DNA of 64,000 bases from Hormiphora californensis (lineage: Eukaryota > Ctenophora > Tentaculata > Cydippida > Pleurobrachiidae), in assembly GCA_020137815.1 (NCBI GenBank), contig CM035356.1, positions 2,312,406 to 2,376,405 on the forward strand. The letters are read 5' to 3'. A program made the translations under genes and the position numbers. The notes beneath the pieces are model-generated. The model was given only the letters and a program-made list of their open reading frames with translations. It searched no databases and had not been told where the DNA came from. Positions 12,547-23,308 of this stretch are shown here, piece after piece. Numbering within the stretch: the first letter of the stretch is position 1; each line of letters starts with the position of its first letter.

Positions 12547-14280
12547 ATGATGTTGAAACTTGTCTACATCCTCCCTCTCATCCTGGTGCCTATTCTGGCA
12601 TTGGACTGCTTCAACACACAGTGTATCGGCACAGATGAGGACAAAACATCTATTTTCTGTGATCAGAGCAACCACAACTGCTCTGTCAATGCCACAACTG
12701 GCCTACCAATTTGTACCGAGAGTGTTGATGGTGGGGTGGGCATCAACTGTACGGGGGATCCGGATGATTTTTACGATTGCTCCAACACAACTGCAGGAGA
12801 CGCTCTCTGTAAATACCCTCCCATCTACAACTGCTATAACAGCAAGTGTAGTGGAACAGGTGATTTTTCTGATGTCTTTATCGATTGTGACCAGTCAAAC
12901 GGATCTTGTGCGCTGAACGGAACAGGCTACCCTAGCTGTGAAATTGATTGGAGGGGTGACGGAGTAAACTGCACGGGAGATCTAGACGACTTCTACAAGT
13001 GCTCTTTGGACGAAACAACCGGGGACGCAGTATGTAGCTACCCAGCCACATTCGACTGCTACAACACTCAGTGCACGGGGAGTGGGGCAAGTGCCAACAT
13101 CACCATCTCCTGCGACCAAGCTGACCACGTGTGTGGAACGAACGAAACAACTGGGGAACCAACTTGTGATGGAGAATGGAGAGGTACTGGCGTGAACTGC
13201 TCTCATCTCGACCAGTATTATTGTGACTACCTGAATGGCTCAGCTGTGTGTGAGGTACCTGCTAACTACTCGTGTTACGATACAGCCTGCAATGGGCAGC
13301 TCGACTACCCTGATATGGTGGTGGAGTGTGACCAGTCAGTTAACCGGTGTGAGTGGAACACCACAGGTTATCCAACGTGTAAGGAAGGAGTTAGGGGACA
13401 TGGATCCAACTGTTATGGAACCGAGCACTTGGATTACTACTGTGGGGTAAACGATACAACACACTTTGCTGTGTGTAACCAAGTTGCCCCCAGTAGTTGC
13501 TATGGTAACCGCTGCCAGGGAAAGGGCTCCTCCATAAACACAACTGTTCCATGTGACCTCACAACTAAATCCTGCCGAGTTAATGGCATCACAGGCGAAC
13601 CAATCTGCTCAGAGGAGTTTGCCCGTGGTGTTGGGGTCAACTGTACCGGTACCACGGGACTGGATTACTACTGCAGCATGACGGATAACGGTGTTACACC
13701 CCTGTGCGTCCAGACACCGGCCCACAGCTGCTACGAGCAGCGGTGCTGGAGTGCTAACAAGACCATCTCAGTTCCATGTGATGGGAGCAGTGGGAGGTGT
13801 GAGATGGGGGATGATGGGGCACCTCTTTGTATTAACACCTCCAGGGGTCAGGGTATCGATTGTAATTTTCACAAGGCTTGGTACTGTGGCTACACTGGGC
13901 AGTACTTCCAGCCCTCCTGTCTGTACACCGACGAGTTTGATTGTTTCAACACCATGTGTTATGGAGCAGGGGACCAGGTTAACACGACGATAACATGCGA
14001 TCAAAGTGCTAACAGGTGCGGGGTTAACAAGTTAACCGGAGAGCCAACCTGCGAGAAGGGTAACACAGGCAGTGGAATTATGTGTGGCGAGGGCAAGTGG
14101 AGGTGTGAGAGTGATAAAGGGACTGGTCTAGCGGTGTGCGTCCCCCATAAGAACCTCATTGGCCTGTGGGTGGCAGTTGTGCTGGTTCTAGTTATTGTGG
14201 CGGCTATTGCGGCTGTGTTGTGGCTAAGGAGAAAGAGGCAAAATGATGACAGGGTATCCCTTATTTCTAGAGAAATCTAA
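12547..14280 (+). CDS. Type I membrane protein with seven 8-Cys repeats
   Basis: 577-aa single-exon open frame, no frame breaks. I place the start at the ATG at 12547, which gives a clean signal peptide (MMLKLVYILPLILVPILA); the open frame extends upstream to 12430, but that part is simple-sequence. The ectodomain has seven repeats of ~70-78 residues, each opening with (D/N/S)C(F/Y)xxxC and then C-D-Q-S/A...C, a C before a G-x-G-x-x-C motif, Y-x-C and a final C (8 Cys per repeat; some copies vary). About 20 N-glycosylation sequons are visible. Near residues 537-560 a helix (LWVAVVLVLVIVAAIAAVLW) is followed by RRKR and a 17-residue tail. The tail has a DRVSLISREI end but no clear signalling motif. 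Likely a glycosylated cell-surface protein. I do not recognise the repeat as a named domain; it might be a lineage-specific adhesion or recognition module. Confidence 0.88.
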   Translation: MMLKLVYILPLILVPILALDCFNTQCIGTDEDKTSIFCDQSNHNCSVNATTGLPICTESVDGGVGINCTGDPDDFYDCSNTTAGDALCKYPPIYNCYNSKCSGTGDFSDVFIDCDQSNGSCALNGTGYPSCEIDWRGDGVNCTGDLDDFYKCSLDETTGDAVCSYPATFDCYNTQCTGSGASANITISCDQADHVCGTNETTGEPTCDGEWRGTGVNCSHLDQYYCDYLNGSAVCEVPANYSCYDTACNGQLDYPDMVVECDQSVNRCEWNTTGYPTCKEGVRGHGSNCYGTEHLDYYCGVNDTTHFAVCNQVAPSSCYGNRCQGKGSSINTTVPCDLTTKSCRVNGITGEPICSEEFARGVGVNCTGTTGLDYYCSMTDNGVTPLCVQTPAHSCYEQRCWSANKTISVPCDGSSGRCEMGDDGAPLCINTSRGQGIDCNFHKAWYCGYTGQYFQPSCLYTDEFDCFNTMCYGAGDQVNTTITCDQSANRCGVNKLTGEPTCEKGNTGSGIMCGEGKWRCESDKGTGLAVCVPHKNLIGLWVAVVLVLVIVAAIAAVLWLRRKRQNDDRVSLISREI

Positions 14281-15202
14281 AAGACACACTTGGTGGAGAG
14301 AGAGGGAAACAGATAAGAGACAGACACTTGGAGAATGACTTTTTACAATGAAAGGTGCCAAGTTTCAAAGCATTCGAAGGAATGCTTTGAATATGAACAC
14401 TGATAAAAAAGGAGTTTTGTATAAAAATATTGTCACTGGTATGACTTTGAAAATGAAATGTTTACAATTGACCACTTTTTCCACATTTGAAATTGCTCTC
14501 TTTACTTGCCTAGCTAGGGTTAGAACATAACAACTGGAGTTTTGAAGGAACTGTGTAATCACACAGTTAGATTAACAATGTAAATCAGGAAGAATTCAGT
14601 GTATGGTATGAAGGTAGCTGGAAGTAGAGGGGAGTGTGAGAATGAACCATTAATACACGTCCCCTCTCAGCCGTATTAATAATAATGACCGCCCTTCTAG
14701 CTTCTCTTCCCACGGTCCTGCTCCTGCCCAAGTTCCCAAGCAAATTGATTGCACGAAATCTGCGCGCGCATGTTACCCAATTATCCCTCCCTTCGCGCTC
14801 ACATCTCAGTCCACAACCCAGTTCGGTGACCGCGCCTGCGCACCACCCTCCCTCCCCCTGAGGGTCTGCAGAAGAAAGGTGTCATTTCACCGAGGAGGAC
14901 CCTGTTTCTCACCTTAGTCTCCTCTTTTGTAAGAATGTATGCAGGCGATAACACTTCATCTTCTCGCGTCTGAAAGCATAAGGATATAATGAGTGCAGTA
15001 TTGGTAATGTAATAACCAAATCTCTGAAAAAGTAAACAACAGGAGATGTCATTTCGGATTCGGAAAGAAGCATATTTTTAAAAAAGATATAAATAACGAA
15101 TAATAAACGAAAGGAACTAACGACACTTACCCCGAAATCGACCTCTGTTATGGGTTCTGTCACAACTCCCTGTGTGAAAATAGGGGTGATGAGGTGGGTA
15201 GA

Positions 15203-15256
15203 GTTGTTATGTTCTAACCCTCCTTTACGCGGTGAAACAGGGTCGAGCAAGGGTAG
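15203..15256 (-). repeat. Copy of a short dispersed repeat (GGGTTAGAACATAACA family)
   Basis: Reads GTTGTTATGTTCTAACCC, then CCTTTACGCGGTGAAACAGG and GTCGAGCAAGG. Full or partial copies occur near 3215-3262, 14512-14532, 18385-18437, 27508-27547, 30083-30110 and 51966-52010. Ends and transposition mechanism are unknown. Confidence 0.6.
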
Positions 15257-16030
15257 AGTAAAGTATTATAGAGGTGTGGGAAATATAGTTTTATGGTACA
15301 GAGAGACGGATGTTAATGGGTAATGGGTATACAGTGTATAGTACACCGATTCTACCAGTAGTAGTGCCAGCTGCCTAGTGCCTACAAAAACACACGGTGA
15401 GAGAGTGGTGCGAGGAGTTTTGGCTTCGTTTCTCTTTCTCTCTCTTTCTGTCCCTCTCTGTCCCTATCTATCTCTCTATCTCTCGCTCTCCCTCTCTAAC
15501 AGTCAACTTTTGTAGTAAGTAGTGTAATACTGTTGTTTGCGGGTAACGATCTAAATTTTTTGTTGTTACAGCGCTGGATAGAGAAGTAGTAAGTAGACCA
15601 GAGACCGAAGAGCGGTAGAGGGAGAGATAGATACAGAGAGGGGAGGGGGAGAGAGTTAGGGAAAGGGAGTGTGTAGTAGCCAGCAGGGCTGTGTGTGTAA
15701 TGTTACTGTTTCTTATCATATACTTTATTCGCATATGAGATTTAGTATGGTTTCAGTTGTAGTTTCCTCCTCCCTTCTTCCTTTTTGCGTGTGCCACAGA
15801 CTCATTATTTAGTGAGTATCTCCCTGTCTCTACTTAGTGACACGAGTCTTCTGATTATATTATAACTTATTATTCACCCAATGATCAGATTTATACAGTA
15901 CACACACAGTATTGTGAAATTATCTCGTGTGCAGTAGTGATCAGAAGGGTGTGGGGGAATCGGCACATTGAGGAGAGCTATTTCCAACAACCAATTACAT
16001 GCTATAATCGCTACACTGATCATACGTACT

Positions 16031-16031
<1 letters not shown>

Positions 16032-16128
<97 letters not shown>

Positions 16129-16145
16129 CAGAGAGAGAGAGAGAG
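16032..16145 (+). repeat. (GA)n microsatellite
   Basis: GA tract of ~115 bp with single interruptions (AAGG, GGCAG). Confidence 0.97.
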
Positions 16146-16862
16146 AAAGATTAGATAAAGCGAGGGAGAAGTTATTTGTAGAAGTGAAATGAGAAAACTG
16201 ACTCTAAAAACATCCCTGGCAGAACTTCTAACCCTCAATTAGTGATTTTCTAAAGAATGATCAATGACCGGTTTTACTTGGTAGCTCGGCTAGTTCGTAG
16301 CCAATGGTTTTACTTAGTATCATGGAACAGGGGAGACAGAGAAGAAGAAAAGAGTAGAATAGCAAAAAAAGAATTATCTCAGAAAGATAATTAATCAGCC
16401 AGTGACACACACATACAGCCATTCACACACAAATGTAGGTGAGTTGAGAACAACTTGTTGGATGGTGTGAACTTGACAATCAATTGTCAAGTTCCACTCT
16501 GGGTGTGTGAGACAGATATTGGCTACCACTCTGGGTGTGTATGGTAGCCCGTAGCCAATTACTGTGAAACAATCAATCAATCAATCAATCAAAGCTACCA
16601 CGGTGGGTAGTGGCACTGAGCCGCAATAAAATATATAATATTAACGAAAACTGAACCACACGGACCAAACTAAGTGGGGATTCGGGACGGTGTAACACAG
16701 CCAGATGCTCGAAGACAAGGAGTCTTATGTGTGCAAATAACCATGCTACACCACCCCGGTGCCCATCGTGTCCTTACAAACAAATGCAGCGGAAAGAAAA
16801 TAGGCAATATATAGAAAATAGATTTCTCTCTATCTTGCACTCACTCTGTCTCTATCTCACTC

Positions 16863-17972
16863 TCACTCTGATCTGGATCTCACTCTGACTCTATCTCTCT
16901 CTGACTCTGACTCTCCCTCGGACTCTCCCTCTCTCTCTGACTCTCCCTCGCTCTCCGACTCTCTCTCGCTCTCCCTCTCACACTCAATCTCAACAATTGA
17001 ATCTCTTCTAATTCGCCAAACTTTCTCAGGTTCATGTTCTCTCCTATCTCGTAGTCTCGCTACTAAAGCTCGCCGTTCAGTTCTCTCCTCAACAGTCCTG
17101 TCAGGGGCAATGTACACTGTCTGATACAAATCAGAGTCTTTCAGCTGAGCTGATTTACGAAGAACTGTCCTGGCTGCCTCTCTGGTCCTCAGCACCACTC
17201 GAACAGGTCGCACTTTCACACTACTCCTCCCAAGTCTCTCGACTTTCGACAGAACTGGAGCCTCACCAACCTCCTGGAATACTCCCTTTATCTTGTCATG
17301 ATCGGTGTTATCAGTTGATTCAGGTAGTCCGTAAACTATCAGGTTGGTGGTGCGATCCTCTGAAGCATTGGCAATGGCTGTCCGGATCTTGCTGGGGGCA
17401 AGAGCAGATACACAGGTCTCTTTAACAGCGGCGGCAGCAGTCTCCAAAACAGTTGAGTAGCTCTGGATCTCCTCCTTCACTACTGTCTGCACAGCATTGA
17501 CACTCGTCTCCAGTAGGGAATCCTTCATGGAGATGATGGAGTCTTTTAGGGCACTCACCTCATCCTGTAGAGCGATAATTTTCCGGTCCCGCTCCAACAG
17601 TTCATCCTTGGTGGCGTGAAGACGATCCCTGGTGGTCTTCAGATCATCTAGAACTTGGTTGTCGAGAACCTCATTCCTCTCTCTCTTCTTCTCTAGATGT
17701 TTCATTGACAGTCGTGCTAGGGGCAGAGATCGGTACCAAAGAAGACCAGCCATGTCCCCGATTATCTTTATCTTCTTGTTGGTGTCTAGCTTGTTCAGGC
17801 AGGCGCTCGTCAACTTGTTCGGATCAAACTCACTTCCCTCATTGTGGGGTTCATGGTACCCCGTGGCACGACGTAGTGTAGCAACAATAGAGGTCTCTAG
17901 TCTCTTCAAGTCAACTGTGGTAGCATTTTCAACTGGGCATCCGGCTCGCCAACTGGAGAAGGTGCGATCCAT
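16863..17972 (-). CDS. Non-LTR retroelement ORF1-like protein (orphan)
   Basis: 369-aa uninterrupted frame starting at the ATG at 17972. Order: an N-terminal ~80 residues, a long coiled coil (about residues 90-165, e.g. TRDRLHATKDELLERDRKII), then a compact RNA-binding-like domain with NLIVYGLPES, VERLGR, RPVRVVLRTREAAR and YIAPDRTVEERTERR, the motif order typical of L1-type/CR1-type ORF1 (transposase_22-like) proteins. The C-terminus is a Ser/Glu/Arg repeat (RESE, SEGE) encoded by a CT/GA-rich microsatellite, so the ORF may have run into simple sequence. No endonuclease/reverse transcriptase frame follows downstream on this strand (14.3-16.8 kb), so it is either a 3'-truncated insert or an exapted ORF1. 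Open frame is certain; family call is from motifs. Confidence 0.72.
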   Translation of the reverse strand: MDRTFSSWRAGCPVENATTVDLKRLETSIVATLRRATGYHEPHNEGSEFDPNKLTSACLNKLDTNKKIKIIGDMAGLLWYRSLPLARLSMKHLEKKRERNEVLDNQVLDDLKTTRDRLHATKDELLERDRKIIALQDEVSALKDSIISMKDSLLETSVNAVQTVVKEEIQSYSTVLETAAAAVKETCVSALAPSKIRTAIANASEDRTTNLIVYGLPESTDNTDHDKIKGVFQEVGEAPVLSKVERLGRSSVKVRPVRVVLRTREAARTVLRKSAQLKDSDLYQTVYIAPDRTVEERTERRALVARLRDRREHEPEKVWRIRRDSIVEIECERESERESESEGESEREGESEGESESERDRVRVRSRSE

Positions 17973-18177
17973 CTCCGTGTTAAAGCTTCAAGTGGGGTAC
18001 TATTCGATGTATCAGAGTTTCGAAAATTATGCAGGTCGTCTCTCACAATTACAACTTTCTCCTAATTGTACATATAATTGGGACAATGACAAAATCAGTG
18101 GGACTGAGTAGGAAGGTGAATATATCCCCACTATTATACAGGGATGTTATAGATCTTGAAGCTGTAATTGATCTCAA

Positions 18178-19189
18178 CTACACGTGTACATCTAGTACAC
18201 AACAATTCCAAACCTCGTCTGAGTCAGGAGTGTTAAAACACTGTTGTGAGGGCTCGATAAGTAGTTCCAATGTTTTAGGATTTGTAGTCAGTGCTTTCAC
18301 TGCTTCTTCGTGTGATACACCATTTAAAGGGGTGTTAGTTTGCCTGAAATGGAATAGGATCTCTATCACTAGTTTATCACTTTCTAACCCTCCTTTACAC
18401 CGGGGTGCGGTGAGACAGGGTTGAAAACGGCAAGTTAGAGGGTAGGGTAGGAATAATACTATTACTAAAAACAAGGTGGGTTACACTCGTATTGTTAGGC
18501 TGATATAGTGCTTCAGTATAAAACTGTATCCTGCAGTAAGTAAAGCCAGAAAAAAAGATCTGGGCTAAATGCCAGGCACAGCATATAACAGACAGGCGTG
18601 TTGTACATCTTTTAGTTTTTGTTGATTTTGGAAACTACACATACACAACCACATATCTAGTATCTACAATCTACATACACAACCACATTATAACTACATT
18701 CTACACACTGCTCATCTCACTATACACTTGTTAACTACTTACCTCAATAATCCAAATTTAAACAAAACTTAAACAAAACTTCTCGTTTAAATTTGTTCAA
18801 GCTCAGACTACTCTGATGACCACTGTCACCAGCAACTAAGTTACCTCAATAATCCTATCTCCAACGTTCAAGTCCACATCCTCCCTGGAGACCTCACTAA
18901 CAAATATCCCGTGGTCCTCATCTTTGTGTGGAAAATCCGCTCCTCCACAGATGGTCAGACCCCACGCTGAAAATTAGGTGATTTATAACGTAATTAGATC
19001 TATTACGTAATACACACATATCCTTGTTTAGATAGGCACTTTCTTCACTTTTGGGGTTGAATAAAATTCATAAGCACACATCCCTTACACATGCACACAG
19101 AATATATATAACTTACATTCAGATGGCGTGCTCTTGGTAATAACTACTCGTTTTACTCCGCTCCGCCGTAAACCATTCTCAACAACCAT
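18178..19189 (-). CDS. Small single-PDZ-domain protein
   Basis: Three exons. Exon 1 (19189-19117) starts with ATG and reads MVVENGLRRSGVKRVVITK. Exon 2 (18966-18845) joins in phase 1/2 and holds the carboxylate-binding loop WGLTICGG, then HGIFVSEVS and VGDRIIE, diagnostic of PDZ strands A-D. Exon 3 (18343-18178) holds LNGVSHEEAVKAL, the PDZ alpha-2 helix and last strand, and ends LDVHV-stop. Exon 1 and 2 phases agree; exon 2 ends in phase 0 while exon 3 needs a phase-2 donor, so either a small exon or a one-base error lies between them. A 15-bp copy of the exon 2 end (GGATTATTGAGGTAA) recurs near 18743-18757. PDZ domains bind short C-terminal peptides; with ~120 residues it is close in size to TAX1BP3-type adaptors, but orthology is not shown. 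Confidence 0.75.
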
Positions 19190-19753
19190 CTCTAGTTAAG
19201 AAGAGAGGGAGATAGAGAAAGAGATGATAGAGAGAGAGATAGATAATAGCGGATAAACTAAGTTATGTGTACATATTAGTTTGAGAAAACAGGAGAAGAA
19301 AATGGGAGAGAGAGAGAGTGAGATGTCTGAGGAAAAAAAAGAATGACATTTGAGACGACAGAAAAGAAACAAACGATACAGCGGATGTAAAATGGATAAA
19401 AACATTATCAATGTAAATAATATAATAATATATGTTAGGCTAATATATAATCTTGGAACCCCAAAAATATACTCCTGCACACACACACATATATCGGTTG
19501 AGTCAAATCTTCCACGTGAAATCTCTACCTCTTAGTAACATAAATAAACCTCATAAATCTATTAGGCACAATATCCCCTTCTTTTCCTGCATACTAGAGT
19601 GAAGATATATTCGAGATAAGGCAGCAACCCCAAGTAAATCTATACCTAAAAACAACTGTCTGTAACACATAAAACCTTCTTATGCCATATTTAAAATTCA
19701 CACACCAACCCAATATATTCAAATAAAAAACACACCCTCCCATGATACCTATT
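19190..19753. other. Spacer between PDZ gene and RNPC3
   Basis: AT-rich, with a GA/CT-rich patch at 19200-19325 and a (CA)n at 19480-19490. No gene was seen. Confidence 0.4.
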
Positions 19754-21378
19754 TCACCTTGACTTGGCAAACATAACAGCGATAGGTTTGTCCTCCAGCA
19801 CATAACCATGGCAATCCTCAAGAGCATCTGCTGCAGCTTCAACCGATGGGAATGTTACAAATGCCTGTCCCTTCATTTGGCCCCGTGTCATTAACTTGAT
19901 CTCACCTTCACCGCTGTGAAACTCAAAATAAGGTTTGAAGAGAACACGTAACCGCTCTTCCGTCACTGATTTCGTGTTGATGTTCTTGATATAAAGTTTG
20001 ATTGATGGTTCTCCCGCGGTATACTTTTTGAACACGCTCAACTCAACAAGTTTCTCATCGGGGAGTCGTTGAGATTTCACCCTCGCTCGGTGACTCTCAT
20101 ACGCCACAACATGTGCTGGCTTTTGCTTCTCCATGAACTTGAGCACAGTGGGGACTGAGATGGCTGCTGCTGGAGTTGGGTCAACTGGAGGGGTGTGGGA
20201 GGAAGAGGGCAGTTGTGGAACATTCACCGAGGGGGTTGTGGTGGGAGCTGAAGGGGGAGCTATTTGTCGTGCTGGAACAGAAGAGGAACTACTCGTGGTA
20301 TAGGGCAGTGCTTTATGTAGCGTTGGAGGAGGGACTGTACTGGGTCGTGGAATTGTACTAAGAGGAGGGATTGTACTGGGCGGAGGGACTGAACTAGGAG
20401 GAGGGATGGTACTGGGTCGTGGAACTGTAGCGGTACTAGGAGGAGGGACTGTACTGGGTCGTGGAACTGTACTGGGTCGTGGGACTGTACTGGGCGATGG
20501 AAATGTAGCGGGACTAGGAGGCGGGACTGTACTATGAGGTACTGATGTTGACATAGCCGTCATTATGGAAACGGTAGGAGTTGTTGAAGGGCCCTGGTCT
20601 TCACCATCACTAAGTTCCATATCAGTCAACCTTTGGAACCTTCGAACTCTCCGCACCAGACTCAATCCTCTTCCTCTTCCTTTCGTCAATCAGCAACTTT
20701 CGTCTTAGATTCAATGAATTCCTGTGTTGCTAATCGTTTACTCTCCATTATTTCCTTCTCTTTCTCGGCGTGGATCCTCCACAGTCCCCATCCCCATCTG
20801 ATTCTAGTTCTGATTCTGAGGAAGATGGAAGGGCCGGCTGTATCTTTAGCACTGCTATCAAAGAGGGACTTCTCAGAGGACTGGGTAAACGGTGGGGGAA
20901 GGTTCATTTTGTTCATTAGGTGAAGAACTTGGATGTAGAATTGGGGCACTGCTACCAAGGCGTGGGAAATATTGTTTAGAGTATGTGATGTTGGGGGCGG
21001 GTAGAGGTAATGAAGGGATGGATCTGGAACAGACTCAGTGGTTTTGGGAGGTGCCTGCTCCGCCTGGTGTCCCGGCTCTGTTGGCTCCGTATACAACATG
21101 GGGTCAGGCGGCTCAACTGGCATAAAGTTCTTATCAGAGTATTGTACCACTAGTCTGGTGCCAAAAAGCGGAGCTTGGTGAAGTTTTTGCAGAGCAATAT
21201 CTGCCTCTTCTTTGCTCATAAACTCAGCAAACGCTGTTCCTTTCATAATACCCTTCGGGCTCATAACACTGACTGATCGAGCACCAAAATACTGGAGAAG
21301 ATCGGCAACTTCTTCGCTGGTCAAATCCAAGGGAAGTTTTTTAACCATGAGAATTGTTGGACAATGAACAAAAGACAT
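19754..21378 (-). CDS. RNPC3: RNPC3, U11/U12 di-snRNP 65K protein, with internal frame breaks
   Basis: Nuclear component of the minor (U12-type) spliceosome that bridges the U11-59K protein and U12 snRNA. The ATG at 21378 opens the first RRM: TILMVKKLPLDLTSEEVADL, YFGARSVSV and GTAFAEF match RNP2 and RNP1 positions. A middle segment holds NKMNLPPPF, a landmark shared with animal RNPC3, then acidic and basic low-complexity sequence and a long Pro/Ser/Thr repeat (PRPSTVPPPS type, ~20537-20300). The C-terminal RRM has IKLYIKNINTK, KGQAFVTFPSVEAAADAL and GYVLEDKPIAVMFAKSR-stop, the ending expected for the family. The frame changes at least once near 20690, and probably also near 20840-20780, where an acidic SESELESDGDGD stretch lies in another frame. 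Otherwise no intron is needed. Identity is well supported; the frame breaks may be sequence errors. Confidence 0.88.
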
Positions 21379-22400
21379 GCTGGCCGGTTCCTGAAATACT
21401 ATATATCAGTGTACTTAAAATAGAGAAGAATTTAACTCGACAAGTGGCTAACGCCGGTAACTGAGAGAGAAAATTGAAAATTTGCGAGAAAATGTTCGTC
21501 TCGCGAAATTTCGGTTTTGAAAGTTTGATTTCTGAAATTCAGATCACGTCGAGAATTTAAAATCGCAGCGCGCGCTCGAAATATTATGAACGCGCAAATA
21601 AAACACGCGCAGTAAGATTTACAAATCTGACGTTTCAATCAGTTAGTTTGATTGTCTATTTATTGGTCTAAAATTTAGGTTTGGTTGACAAAATAACAAC
21701 TCAGATATGGCAGTCATTAATAATGTTCATTTAAGACTTCAATATTTACACGGATACGGATATATCTACCTTCAAGGATTCATTTTTCTCTCATTCCTTT
21801 CCAAAACATGGTATTATTAGCGGAGGGTTTATAGGTCAAGGTAATCTAACAATTCCCTTACCCTACATTCTAAAACTTGGGTAGCAGGGTGAGCGAGATG
21901 CTCAGCGCCCACAATATGGCCTAAAGCCAATGTTTTATCACAGGGATCAAGCTATATTTTCATCTTGAAATAAATTAAGGGATGTCACACATGTTCGTAC
22001 ACTAACAACGAGAAAGCAATCAGCGATATACGAAAAATACAATTACTCCTCTGCTCACGATTTTCCCACAAGGCATGTGATTAACCGCGTTATATAATTA
22101 TCTGAGCCCTAATATCGATAAATTTTCCTTTAAATATTATTCAATATATCTTATATGACTTTTAAAAACTAAATCAGCTTCCTCTCTCTCTCTCTTTCAT
22201 CCAGTTTAAGTAAACCCGAGCTGAATTTCTTATTAGTTCGGTATATCTCCCACCGTCACAATTCACAAATCACCTAAATAAATTACAACGCAAAGTTCAT
22301 CCTCTTCTCTGTGGCAGTTCATCTTCCAACATAGTTCTCTCTCTGAGTATTTCAGCAGCTAACGCAGTAGTATTAGTGGTTCACCCACAATGAACCGAAT
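21379..22400. other. Intergenic, AT-rich
   Basis: A CpG-containing stretch at 21480-21620 (GCGCGCGCTCG near 21569) lies just upstream of RNPC3 on its strand and may be its promoter. The rest is AT-rich without recognised genes. Confidence 0.4.
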
Positions 22401-22967
22401 TTATCTGACGGTTGTATCAACACTTGAGAGGTCCGAGAGTTCTGAAATAAATTGGAATTTAAAAAATGAAAGTTGTGAAATCACATCTTCAAAACAACTG
22501 CTAATATATGTTTCCAATGTCTTGGGCATTGTGTTGCCTTACCTGTGCTAATTGTAACGGGGGTGAAGTCGGAAGCACTGGCTGGAGGTGGAACATAACT
22601 TTGTTGGGATGTAGCGGCACCCATCATACCACCAGGACTACCAGTTGAGTAGAGGGGGTGGCTGAGGGAGCCCGGATGTAGGCCCGGGGGTGGGGACAAG
22701 TGAGTCAGGTTGGAGGGAGGACTGGAACTACTGGGGAATGCCATGTGACTCTGAAATGAGAAGAGCGGGTTAGAGGACTGGGCCATTAACAAAACTGAAT
22801 TTTAGTTTTGTAATTTCTCTACTAATTCTTAAAATGAAGTGTATTATTATTTTGAAGTGTAGTATAGTACGCGTGTAGAGATATAAGTGGGGAGCCCTTG
22901 AAGTTCAAGTTTGTATTTTACAAGTTTTGTACCACTTCCCAGCAGAAGGTTAGTGGAAAACAACAAC

Positions 22968-23042
<75 letters not shown>

Positions 23043-23241
23043 GAGAGGTAGGGGGAGAAAACTCTGTAGTTGGAGGTGTTGAGAGCTCTGTTACACTTGT
23101 ACAGTGTAGAAAGACACATGTTGCCCACTCAGTAGAGATTGGTCTCCAAACCCAATTAGGGTGCCCCTGTTACAAACAAATCTTGAGGTCTCACGCCATC
23201 ACACCATGCACTTCCATCTGTCTCACTGTCCCCCTCAGTTA

Positions 23242-23308
<67 letters not shown>

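Larger units (their letters stand above)
14281..16862. other. Long intergenic region with repeats, no gene recognised
   Basis: Contains a hairpin-like CAAAGCATTC/GAATGCTTTG pair (14371-14393), a CpG-rich patch (14750-14850), one full copy of a dispersed short repeat (15203-15256), CT/GA-rich DNA (15420-15500, 15600-15660), the (GA)n at 16032-16145 and an (AATC)n run near 16571-16592. A 113-codon minus-strand frame at 14909-15250 has no recognisable features and is probably chance. Confidence 0.45.

Noticed and set aside
17632-18111. 159-codon plus-strand frame
   Set aside because: Antisense shadow of the ORF1-like gene at 16863-17972.
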